A stretch of 64,000 nucleotides of DNA from Caulobacter vibrioides OR37. GTDB taxonomy: Bacteria > Pseudomonadota > Alphaproteobacteria > Caulobacterales > Caulobacteraceae. How positions within the stretch are numbered: the first letter of the stretch is position 1; each line of letters starts with the position of its first letter. Shown one piece after another: positions 55,140 to 62,965 of the stretch. Under the pieces are notes generated by a model. The model was given only the letters and a program-made list of their open reading frames with translations. It ran no database searches and had not been told where the DNA came from. Location of the stretch: the NCBI RefSeq assembly GCF_000372645.1, contig NZ_APMP01000011.1, positions 1-64,000 on the forward strand, written 5' to 3'. Made by a program: the position numbers and the translations under genes.

Positions 55140-56123
55140 ATGAGACACGAGAAAGCAACCCGCCTGCTGGACCTGGCCCGTATGCTGGCTGGCTCGGCCG
55201 AGGGCATGACCCTGGACGAGATGGCGCGCGCCCTGGACGTCGGCCGCCGCACCGCCGAGCGGATGCGCGACGCGGTCTGGGCGGCCTTCCCGCAGATGGA
55301 GGCGATCGACGACCCGCCGACCAAGCGTTTCCGCATTCCCTCGGGTCTGGACGGCGTGTTCCAGACCCCGACCGCCGAGGAGCTGGCCGCCCTGCGCACC
55401 GCCGCCGACGGCTACAAGGCCTCCGGCGCCGAGGCCCGCGCCGCCTCGCTGTACGCCCTGGAGGGCAAGCTGTTGTCGGCCTTGCGCGGCGCGGCGCGTC
55501 GGCGCGTCGCCCCCGATGTCGAGGCCCTGGTCCAGGCCGAGACCATCGCCGTCCACGCGGGTCCGCGTCCGTTCGAGGACCAGCAAGTGCTCAGCGCCAT
55601 TCGCGCGGCGATCAAGGGCCTCTCGGGGCTGTCTTTCCGCTACGAGGGCGGCAGCACGCCGGGACGCCGGCGCGAGGTTACGCCGCTGGGCGTCTTGTTC
55701 GGGCGCAGCAACTATCTGGTCGCGCTGGAGGGCGCGGGCGGCAAGCCGCGCTCTTGGCGCCTGGACCGGATGAGCGACTTGAAGGTGCTGGACACCCCCG
55801 CGCCGCCGCCCGAGGACTTCTCGCTGCAGGCCTTCGCCGACGAGAGCTTCGGCATCTATCACGACGAGATCCAGGACGTGGTCCTGCGCATCAAGCCCAG
55901 CCGGGCCGAGGACGCGCTGCGCTGGCGCTTCCACGCGACCCAGAAGGTGACCCAGGATCCGGACGGCTCGGTCACGGTGACCTTTCGGGCCGGCGGGATG
56001 CGGGAGCTGGCCTGGCATCTCTTCACCTGGGGCGGCGACATCGAGATCGTGGCGCCCCAGACCCTGAAGGACACGATGATCGCCGAACTGCGCGAGGCTG
56101 GCCGCGCGCACGGGGCGTGGTAG
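55140..56123 (+). CDS. WYL-domain transcriptional regulator
   Basis: 327 residues from the ATG at 55140. An N-terminal helix-turn-helix of the DeoR/HTH_11 kind (GMTLDEMARALDVGRRTAERM), a helical linker, then the WYL domain (about 150-225; GVLFGRSNYLVALEGAG replaces the classical W-Y-L) and a C-terminal WCX part. WYL proteins often sense nucleic-acid ligands or DNA damage. Followed 10 bases later by rlmJ. Confidence 0.87.
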   Translation: MRHEKATRLLDLARMLAGSAEGMTLDEMARALDVGRRTAERMRDAVWAAFPQMEAIDDPPTKRFRIPSGLDGVFQTPTAEELAALRTAADGYKASGAEARAASLYALEGKLLSALRGAARRRVAPDVEALVQAETIAVHAGPRPFEDQQVLSAIRAAIKGLSGLSFRYEGGSTPGRRREVTPLGVLFGRSNYLVALEGAGGKPRSWRLDRMSDLKVLDTPAPPPEDFSLQAFADESFGIYHDEIQDVVLRIKPSRAEDALRWRFHATQKVTQDPDGSVTVTFRAGGMRELAWHLFTWGGDIEIVAPQTLKDTMIAELREAGRAHGAW

Positions 56124-56133
56124 GGAGCGGGCC

Positions 56134-56952
56134 ATGAACTACCGCCACGCCTTCCACGCCGGCAATTTCGCGGACCTGCACAAGCACGCGATCCTTCTGG
56201 CCCTGCTGTCGGCGCTGCAGGCCGAGAGCGAGGCGCTGGCGGTGATCGACACTCACGCCGGCGCGGGCGCCTACGACCTGGCCGGCGAGATGGCGCGGCG
56301 ATCGGGCGAGGCGCAAGCGGGGATCTCGCGCCTGCGGCGGGCGACCGACGCGCCGGCGGTGTTCGCGCCGCTCCTGGCGGCGGTCGCGACGATCAGCCGA
56401 TCGGACGCCGACCTCTATCCCGGCTCGCCGTTACTGCTCGGGGGGCATCTACGCAAGAGCGATCGCTACACCGGCTGCGAGCTGCGTGCGGACGACGTCG
56501 CGCTGCTGCGGCGGACCTTGGCGACCCTGCCGACCTGCGCGGTCGCGCAAGCTGATGGCTTCGAGACCGCCGCGCGCCAAGCGGGCAAGGGCGGCCGCGC
56601 CTTCGTGGTCATCGACCCGCCGTTCGAGCGGCCAGACGACTATGACCGCATCGTCGCCACGACCCGCGAGGTTCTGAGGCGCGCCCCGGACGCGGCCCTG
56701 GCCATCTGGCTGCCGATCAAGGATCTGGAGACGTTCGACGCCTTCCTGCGAGACATGGAGACCGTCACCGGAGACCTGCTCGTCGCGGAACTGCGCCTTC
56801 GGCCCCTGATCGATCCCATGAAGATGAACGGCTGCGCGATGGTGATGATCGGCGCGCCGGCCGCCGTCGACCTAGCGGCGGGCGAGGCGGGAGACTGGAT
56901 CGCCGCGCGCCTGGGCGAGCCCGGCGGCCGATCGTGCGTCTGGCGGACGTAG
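56134..56952 (+). CDS. rlmJ: 23S rRNA (adenine-2030-N6)-methyltransferase
   Basis: 272 residues. NYRHAFHAGNFADLHKHAIL at the start and DPPFERPDDY as the catalytic N6-adenine motif are diagnostic. The SAM-binding VIDTHAGAGAYDL is at about 34-46. It methylates one adenine of 23S rRNA. The next gene begins 4 bases later. Confidence 0.95.
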   Translation: MNYRHAFHAGNFADLHKHAILLALLSALQAESEALAVIDTHAGAGAYDLAGEMARRSGEAQAGISRLRRATDAPAVFAPLLAAVATISRSDADLYPGSPLLLGGHLRKSDRYTGCELRADDVALLRRTLATLPTCAVAQADGFETAARQAGKGGRAFVVIDPPFERPDDYDRIVATTREVLRRAPDAALAIWLPIKDLETFDAFLRDMETVTGDLLVAELRLRPLIDPMKMNGCAMVMIGAPAAVDLAAGEAGDWIAARLGEPGGRSCVWRT

Positions 56953-56956
56953 GGCC

Positions 56957-58243
56957 GTGCGCGAGCGTTCGCCGCCCGCCTTCGGTGAAGCCCTGCGGGT
57001 CTGGCTGAAGATCGGCCTGCTCGGCTTTGGCGGGCCGGCGGGCCAGATCGCCCTGCTGCATCGCGAGACCGTCGAGACCCGCGCCTGGATCGACGAGGAC
57101 GCCTTCGCCCGCGCCTTGAGCTTCTGCATGTTGCTGCCGGGTCCGGAGGCTCAGCAACTGGCCACGTGGATCGGCTGGCGGCTGCACGGGATCCGGGGCG
57201 GCGTCGCGGCGGGCCTGCTATTCGTGCTGCCGGGCCTTGGGGTGATGCTGGGCCTCTCGGCGCTGTACGTCGTTCACGGCCGGTCGAGCTGGGTCGGGCC
57301 GGTGCTGCTGGGCCTGAAGGCGGCGGTGGTCGCCCTGGTGCTCCAGGCGCTGCTGCGCATGGGCAAGCGCGCGTTGAAGGACCGGATGGCCGTCCTCGTC
57401 TGCGCCGCCGCCTTCGTGTTGCTGGCCTTCAGCGGCGTTCCGTTTCCGCTGGTGGTGCTCGGCGCGGGCCTGCTGGGCTGGCTGACCGCGCGAGGCGGCG
57501 AGGGCGAGGCGCCCGCGTCCGATGGCGCGCCGGTCGCCGGACGTCGCCGCACGGCGCTGGTCTGCCTGGCGTTGTGGCTGGCGCCGATCGCCTTGGCCTG
57601 GGTCCTGGCGCCGGGCTCGCCGCTGGCCTGGATGGGCCTGACCTTCGGCGGACTGGCGGCGGTCAGCTTCGGCGGCGCCTATGCGGCGCTGGCCTATCTG
57701 GGGCAGGCGGCTTCGGTGTTCGGCTGGCTTACGGCGAGCCAGATGCTGGATGGCCTGGGCCTGGCCGAGACGACGCCGGGACCGCTGATCCTGGTCTTCG
57801 TCTTCGTCGGCTTCGTCGGCGCGTATCAGACCGCCGCGCCCGAATGGGCGTGGACGCTGGGATTGCTGGGTGGGCTGATGGCGGCCTGGACGACCTTCGC
57901 GCCATCGTTTCTGTGGATCTTCGGCGGCGGGCCGCTGTTCGAGCGCTGGGGCCGCCGGCCGCGACCGGCCCGGGCCTTGGCCCTGATCTCCGCCGCGTCC
58001 GTGGGAGTGATCGGCCAGCTGGCCTTCTGGTTCGCCGTCCACCTGTTGTTCCGCAGCGGTCGGACGGTGACGCTGGGACCGCTGCGCGCGCTGGCGCCGG
58101 ACTTCTCCAGTCTGGACCCCGCGGCGGCGGGTCTGACGATCCTGGCCCTGATGCTGACCTTCGCCACGCGGCTGCCGATGCTGGGTCTCGTCGCCGCGCT
58201 GGTGGCGGCGGGCGTCGCCCTGAAGGCCGTCGGACTGGCTTGA
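56957..58243 (+). CDS. chrA: Chromate transporter ChrA
   Basis: 428 residues from a GTG at 56957; two homologous halves, as in long-chain CHR proteins. The signature FGGPAGQIALLH and LPGPEAQQLATWIGW are in the first half, and SFGGAYAALAYLGQ and TPGPLILVFVFVGF mirror them in the second. It expels chromate or sulphate-like anions. Translation is likely coupled to rlmJ. Confidence 0.93.
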   Translation: MRERSPPAFGEALRVWLKIGLLGFGGPAGQIALLHRETVETRAWIDEDAFARALSFCMLLPGPEAQQLATWIGWRLHGIRGGVAAGLLFVLPGLGVMLGLSALYVVHGRSSWVGPVLLGLKAAVVALVLQALLRMGKRALKDRMAVLVCAAAFVLLAFSGVPFPLVVLGAGLLGWLTARGGEGEAPASDGAPVAGRRRTALVCLALWLAPIALAWVLAPGSPLAWMGLTFGGLAAVSFGGAYAALAYLGQAASVFGWLTASQMLDGLGLAETTPGPLILVFVFVGFVGAYQTAAPEWAWTLGLLGGLMAAWTTFAPSFLWIFGGGPLFERWGRRPRPARALALISAASVGVIGQLAFWFAVHLLFRSGRTVTLGPLRALAPDFSSLDPAAAGLTILALMLTFATRLPMLGLVAALVAAGVALKAVGLA

Positions 58244-58351
58244 GGTCGCGAGTTGCCCTTACGGCAATATTTTTGCACTCGCGAACGTATTTTCCGTGTT
58301 ATGCTGCACCGCAATAGATCGGGGTTTCACCTATCGCCTGCGGAGCGCGCC

Positions 58352-59023
58352 ATGGTTTCGATCTTCAGCTTTCTTCCTGAGTATTCCAGCGACAAGGTCC
58401 AGCCCGAGACCGCGCCGCGCGTGGCGGTCGGGGCGATCTCGCCCCTGTGGGCGATGTTCGGCGGCGCGGCGGCGGCCGGCGCGGCCTATTGGTGGTGGGC
58501 GTCCCGCTGGCGCGAGGCGGTGAACCTCGAGGCGCTGATGGCCGTGGCCCCCGAACCCGTGGCGCCGCCGGTCGAGGCTATGCCGCTCGCCGAGCCCGAG
58601 CCGGTGATCGAGGCGGCCGCCGCGATCCCCGAAGCGGTTCACGAGACTGTCGAGCCGGTCGCGGAGCAGGCCGTGGAAGCCATCGCCGCCGCCAATGAAG
58701 ATGTCGCCGAGGCGGTGGTCGAAGCCGCCGAGACGGTGGAAACGGTCGCGGTCGAGCCGGTCGAACCGGCCGTGGAAGCCGCCGCCGAAGCGGTTCAGGC
58801 CGCCGTGACCCAGGTCGGCGACGACCTTACGCGCCTGGTCGGCGTCGGCCCCAAGCTGGCCGCTTCGCTGGGCGAGCTTGGCGTGACGACCTTCAGCCAG
58901 ATCGCCGCCTGGACTCCCGACGAGTTGGCCTCGTTCGACCAGTTGCTGAACCTCAAGGGCCGCGCCGAGCGCGACGCCTGGATCGCCCAGGCTAAGCGCT
59001 TCGTCGAGGGCGTTGAAGCCTAG
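58352..59023 (+). CDS. Membrane-anchored helix-hairpin-helix protein
   Basis: 223 residues from the ATG at 58352 (CGGAG upstream). One membrane helix at about 33-50, then a 110-residue Ala/Glu/Val/Pro stalk with repeats of EPV and VEA, then a C-terminal helix-hairpin-helix domain (about 160-222; LTRLVGVGPKLAASLGELGV, LKGRAERDAWIAQAKRF), as found in NuoE-like and RpL21-like fusions. It may bind DNA at the membrane. The upstream 108 bases have a possible TTGCAC-N18-TGTTAT promoter. Confidence 0.8.
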   Translation: MVSIFSFLPEYSSDKVQPETAPRVAVGAISPLWAMFGGAAAAGAAYWWWASRWREAVNLEALMAVAPEPVAPPVEAMPLAEPEPVIEAAAAIPEAVHETVEPVAEQAVEAIAAANEDVAEAVVEAAETVETVAVEPVEPAVEAAAEAVQAAVTQVGDDLTRLVGVGPKLAASLGELGVTTFSQIAAWTPDELASFDQLLNLKGRAERDAWIAQAKRFVEGVEA

Positions 59024-59026
59024 CCG

Positions 59027-59482
59027 TTAAAGGCCGGCCGGAACGCCGTTGCTGACCGGCGGCGGCTTGCAGCGGCCGGCGCGGGCCTCGACCACATAGA
59101 GCAGGGCGCGGCCCTGGGCGAAGGCGTTGTGCTCGGCCAGCGGGTTGGTCGGCTGGCCGGTGGTCAGGCTGAGAGCCTGCTCGGCCCCCGGCGCGGTCTG
59201 GCCCAGCGAGGCCTGGTTCCATTTGCCGAGCGCCGGCGCGCACGCGGCGACCACGGCGTCGGCCACCACCTCGGCGCTGTCCTTCGAGCCGGCCAGGCTA
59301 TAGGCCCAGCGGCGCGCGCATTCCTCGACCGGGGTCGAGGGATCGGCCGCCGCCGACGCGCCGGGATTGGTCTTGAAGTCGGCGCAGATCTTGGGATTGG
59401 CCATGGCTTCGTGGCGGTCCTCGCAGGCGGCGAGTCCTAGGGCGGCGATAGCCAGGGCGGCCATCACGGGCTTGCGGATCAT
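59027..59482 (-). CDS. Putative lipoprotein of unknown function
   Basis: 151 residues from the ATG at 59482. Lipobox LAAC (AIAALGLAACEDRH) puts the lipid Cys at 20. The mature part has three more Cys (KICAD, EECARR, VAACAP) and a late GRCKPP. Family not recognised. It lies 25 bases after the glycine-zipper gene on the same strand. Confidence 0.7.
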   Translation of the reverse strand: MIRKPVMAALAIAALGLAACEDRHEAMANPKICADFKTNPGASAAADPSTPVEECARRWAYSLAGSKDSAEVVADAVVAACAPALGKWNQASLGQTAPGAEQALSLTTGQPTNPLAEHNAFAQGRALLYVVEARAGRCKPPPVSNGVPAGL

Positions 59483-59507
59483 CTGGGTTTTCCGTGGCGG
59501 TTGAAGG

Positions 59508-59978
59508 TCAGCGGGGGCAGATCTGGACGTCGCGATGGTCCAGGCGACCACGATCGTCGTAATAGGAGATCGTCGCGTTGCGGCAGGCGCCGCCCGGCGG
59601 GCTGGTCGAGACCGTCTGATAGGTCCCGCCGTCGGCGGCGACCGGATTACCCCGGGCGTCATAGTAGACTTGGCGCACGGGCCGAGGCTCGACGGACCTC
59701 GCGGCCGGGCGCGGCGCGGGCGCGTAGTAAGCCGTGCGAGTACGGCAGCCGCTCTTGCCGATCTCGCGACCGACCAGCGCGCCGCCGACGCCGCCGATGA
59801 TCAGGCCGCCGCCGCCCTTGGAGACGGCGTTTCCGAGCAGAGCGCCGCCCAGGCCGCCCAGCACCGTGCCGGTGGCCTTGCGTTCTCGGCACGAGGCGGC
59901 GTCGGCCGCGGTGGGCGCCATGACGGCGGGCAAGGCCATGGCCGCGACGGTCAGGCCGACGATGATGAGACGGGGCAT
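59508..59978 (-). CDS. Glycine-zipper 2TM outer-membrane-type protein
   Basis: 156 residues. Signal peptide to about ADA (residue 27), then GTVLGGLGGALLGNAV and GLIIGGVGGALVGREIG, two glycine-zipper membrane stretches, then a Cys pair and a tail with YYDARGNPV and ISYYDDRG repeats. Similar to 17-kDa antigen/SlyB-like proteins. First gene of a pair with the lipoprotein at 59027. Confidence 0.8.
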   Translation of the reverse strand: MPRLIIVGLTVAAMALPAVMAPTAADAASCRERKATGTVLGGLGGALLGNAVSKGGGGLIIGGVGGALVGREIGKSGCRTRTAYYAPAPRPAARSVEPRPVRQVYYDARGNPVAADGGTYQTVSTSPPGGACRNATISYYDDRGRLDHRDVQICPR

Positions 59979-60058
59979 GTTGTCCTCACCGGTTAAGGTC
60001 CCTCGAGCGACACAACGCCGTTGTGTCGGGAAGGATGCTTAAGCGGCCACGGATGTGA

Positions 60059-60094
60059 TCTGGAGCAAGCCGCGGGGGCTTGCTCCAGACTTTT
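60059..60094 (+). terminator. Strong hairpin with T-run and no gene upstream on the same strand
   Basis: TCTGGAGCAAGCC (60059-60071) pairs perfectly with GGCTTGCTCCAGA (60077-60089) over GCGGG, followed by CTTTTG. A second hairpin CGACACAAC/GTTGTGTCG is at 60008-60028. The two neighbouring genes are on the minus strand, so either a plus-strand small RNA ends here or this is a leftover. Confidence 0.6.
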
Positions 60095-60148
60095 GTTTTC
60101 GCATCGCTTTGGCTGAAAGCCGGCGGCCGCGCGTTTCCGCGCGTTGTT

Positions 60149-60784
60149 TCAGCCGCCCCGCTTCAGGCTTTCTTGCACCAGGGCGTGGATGTCGATGCCA
60201 AAGATCGTCAGGCCCTCGATATTGGCGTTGTCGATGGTCACGCCCGAGAGGTTGACGTTCTCCAGTCGCGCGCCGGCCAGGTTGACGTCGGAAAAGCGCG
60301 CGCCGCCAAGATTGACGTCCTCAAACACGGTGTCCGCCAGTCCGACATTGCGGAAGGTCGAGCCCGGCGCCCGGCGGCGCTCGACATGGAGGGCGGCCTC
60401 GGCGACCGGAGCCATGGGCTGGCCGACGTCGATACGGTTGCCGTCGGGATCGGCGAAGACGAAGGCGCGCAGGCCGTAGTCCTTGTCGGCCAGAGACTTG
60501 ATGATCCTCACGCCGGCGGCGACCAGCACATCGTGCAGGGCGTCGACGTCGTCGACGATCAGATGGGCGATGTTGGCGGTCGAGGGCTTGTGGTCCCTGA
60601 GCAGGCTGAGATGCAGCTCGGCCTGGTCCTTCACCAGGATCATGAAGCCGACGGGGTCGCCGTTCTGGAACACTGTCTGGAAGCCCAGCACGTCGCGATA
60701 GAAGGCGAAGGACGCCTGGATGTCGCGCGTGAAGGCGGACGCGGCCAGACGGCCGAACCGAATGGTCGAGGTCGATGAGGTCAT
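60149..60784 (-). CDS. VOC (glyoxalase-type) domain fused to pentapeptide repeats
   Basis: 211 residues. The VOC domain runs about 8-125 (SFAFYRDVLGFQTVFQNGD, IAHLIVDDVDALHDVL, FADPDGNRIDV). Then about 138-195 is a pentapeptide-repeat helix with units such as STFRN, TVFED, ARFSD, ARLEN and VTIDN. I know no standard family with this order. Single-standing gene between the glycine-zipper gene and the flavoprotein. Confidence 0.8.
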   Translation of the reverse strand: MTSSTSTIRFGRLAASAFTRDIQASFAFYRDVLGFQTVFQNGDPVGFMILVKDQAELHLSLLRDHKPSTANIAHLIVDDVDALHDVLVAAGVRIIKSLADKDYGLRAFVFADPDGNRIDVGQPMAPVAEAALHVERRRAPGSTFRNVGLADTVFEDVNLGGARFSDVNLAGARLENVNLSGVTIDNANIEGLTIFGIDIHALVQESLKRGG

Positions 60785-61022
60785 CGCTCTGTCTCTCTAA
60801 CGGGATGGGGCGGGAGCGGCGGTGCGCGCGCCCTGTGCGGAGCGGTGTCCGCCGTCACCGTGCCATGGCGGCGCTCGCGTTCCAAGACCGCGATGCGGCG
60901 CGAACAGCCGTCATTCACAATTAACGCGGATTCACCAAGCCTGGGGACATCGCCTTAACCAAGCGGCCCCATCCTGTGTGTCGAAACGGGATTTGCCCAG
61001 AAGCGGCATTTGGAGGGGGGCC

Positions 61023-62525
61023 ATGGCCCAGCACGTTGAAACCCTGGTGATCGGCGCCGGTCCGGCCGGCCTGACCACCGCCTACACCCTGGCCAAGGCC
61101 GGGCGCGGCGTGACCGTGCTGGAAATGGACCCGGTCTATGTGGGCGGCATCAGCCGCACCGTGGACTACAAGGGCTTCAAGTTCGACATCGGCGGCCACC
61201 GCTTCTTCTCGAAGAGCAAGGAGATCGTCGACCTGTGGAACGAGATCCTGCCCGACGACTTCATCGACCGGCCGCGCCTGTCGCGCATCTATTATCGCGA
61301 GAAGTTCTACGCCTATCCGCTGAAGGCCTTCGAGGCCCTGGCCAATCTGGGCGTCTGGACGGCGACCAAGTGCATGGCCTCGTTCGGCTGGGCCAAGCTG
61401 AACCCGATCGAGAACCCGACCACCTTCCACCAGTGGGTCCGCAATCAGTTCGGCGAGAAGCTGTTCTCGATCTTCTTCAAGACCTACACCGAGAAGGTGT
61501 GGGGCATGAGCTGCGACGAGATCTCGGCCGACTGGGCCAGCCAGCGCATCAAGGGCCTGGACCTGGGCGCGGCGATCATCGACGGTCTGAAGCGCTCGCT
61601 GGGCGTCAAGGCCAAGGCGACCGGGGAGGGCTCGCCCAAGACCCTGATCGAGAGCTTCCGCTACCCCCGCAAGGGCCCCGGCATGATGTGGGAGGCCTGC
61701 GCCGAGAAGATCACCGCCCTGGGCGGCGAGGTCCGCATGGGGCGCAAGGTCGACGGCCTGCATTATGACAAGCTGGCCGGGATCTGGACGGTCTCTGTCA
61801 CCAGCCACGACGGCAAGACGGAAATCTACACCGCCGACGACGTCGTCTCCTCGGCTCCGATCCGCGAGCTGATGAGCGCCATCAGCCCGACCCCGATCAG
61901 CCTGTTCCACGCCGGTGAGCTGATGTACCGCGACTTCCTGACGGTCGTGCTGATCGGCAAGCCGCAGAAGGAACTGCCGGACAACTGGATCTATATCCAC
62001 GATCCGTCGGTGAAGGTCGGCCGGGTGCAGAACTTCCGTTCGTGGTCGCCGGAAATGATCCCGGACGGCGTCTCGACCTGCCTGGGCCTCGAATATTTCT
62101 GCTTCGAGGGCGACGGGCTGTGGACCGCTTCGGACGAGGAACTGGTCGCTCAGGCCAAGCGCGAGATCGGCAAGATCGGCCTGATGGACCCGGCCGACGT
62201 CTACGACGCCTGCGTGGTGCGTCAGCACAAGGCCTATCCGGTCTATGACGACGCCTATGCCGAGCACATCAAGATGATCCGCCTGGATCTGAAGATGCAC
62301 TTCCCGGGCTTGCACCTGGTCGGCCGCAACGGGATGCACAAGTACAACAATCAGGACCACGCCATGATGACCGGCGTCCTGACCGCCGAGAACATCATCG
62401 CCGGCGAGCTGATCCACGACGTCTGGGAGGTCAACGAGGACGCCGAGTACGGCGAAGCCGGCGTCTCGGGCGCGCGCGAGGCCCTGCGCAGCGAACGCGC
62501 GGTCCCCAAGAAGGTCGCCGCCTGA
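61023..62525 (+). CDS. FAD-dependent oxidoreductase, UDP-galactopyranose-mutase/protoporphyrinogen-oxidase-like
   Basis: 500 residues from the ATG at 61023 with TGGAGGGG 8 bases upstream. FAD fold VIGAGPAGLTTAYTLAKAG then GGISRTVDYKGFKFDIGGHRFFS, which places it near UDP-galactopyranose mutase and related flavoproteins. It precedes GtrA and a large membrane protein, so a role in cell-surface sugar or lipid chemistry is likely. The exact substrate is open. Confidence 0.82.
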   Translation: MAQHVETLVIGAGPAGLTTAYTLAKAGRGVTVLEMDPVYVGGISRTVDYKGFKFDIGGHRFFSKSKEIVDLWNEILPDDFIDRPRLSRIYYREKFYAYPLKAFEALANLGVWTATKCMASFGWAKLNPIENPTTFHQWVRNQFGEKLFSIFFKTYTEKVWGMSCDEISADWASQRIKGLDLGAAIIDGLKRSLGVKAKATGEGSPKTLIESFRYPRKGPGMMWEACAEKITALGGEVRMGRKVDGLHYDKLAGIWTVSVTSHDGKTEIYTADDVVSSAPIRELMSAISPTPISLFHAGELMYRDFLTVVLIGKPQKELPDNWIYIHDPSVKVGRVQNFRSWSPEMIPDGVSTCLGLEYFCFEGDGLWTASDEELVAQAKREIGKIGLMDPADVYDACVVRQHKAYPVYDDAYAEHIKMIRLDLKMHFPGLHLVGRNGMHKYNNQDHAMMTGVLTAENIIAGELIHDVWEVNEDAEYGEAGVSGAREALRSERAVPKKVAA

Positions 62526-62527
62526 TC

Positions 62528-62965
62528 ATGGACGAGCTGACGCGGCTCTGGAGGCGTCTGCCCGAAGGGCTGCGCGAGCTCGTTCTCTACGGCTTCGCCA
62601 GCGCCCTGGCGCTGGGGCTGGACTGGGGCCTGCTGTTGCTGCTGACACGCCTCGGCGTGAACTACCTGGTCGCGTCGGCGACGGGCTTCCTGAGCGGGAT
62701 GGCCGTCACCTACGTCCTGTCGGTCTCCGTGGTCTTCCGTCATCGCGCGGTCGCCGACCGCCGGAGCGAGTTCGCCGGCTTTCTGGCCGTGGGCTTGGCC
62801 GGTCTGGTCCTGACCCAGGGGCTGATGGCGCTGTGGGTCGGGGGACTGCATATGGGGCCGGGGCTGGCCAAGATCCCGACGGCCGGGATCGTCTTCGTCT
62901 TCAATTTCGTCGTCCGCAAGGCGCTGCTGTTCCGCGCCGAGCGCTCGCCCGCCATCCAGCCGTGA
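62528..62965 (+). CDS. GtrA family membrane protein
   Basis: 145 residues, four membrane helices. FASALALGLDWGLLLLLTRLGV and FVFNFVVRKALLF are the GtrA signature. GtrA proteins are thought to move polyprenyl-linked sugars across the inner membrane. Two bases after the flavoprotein stop and overlapping the next gene start (GTGA). Confidence 0.92.
   Translation: MDELTRLWRRLPEGLRELVLYGFASALALGLDWGLLLLLTRLGVNYLVASATGFLSGMAVTYVLSVSVVFRHRAVADRRSEFAGFLAVGLAGLVLTQGLMALWVGGLHMGPGLAKIPTAGIVFVFNFVVRKALLFRAERSPAIQP

Noticed and set aside
58253-58280. Short hairpin TTGCC/GGCAA followed by ATATTTTT after chrA
   Set aside because: A 5-base stem is too weak to call a terminator; the T-run may be part of the next gene's AT-rich promoter.
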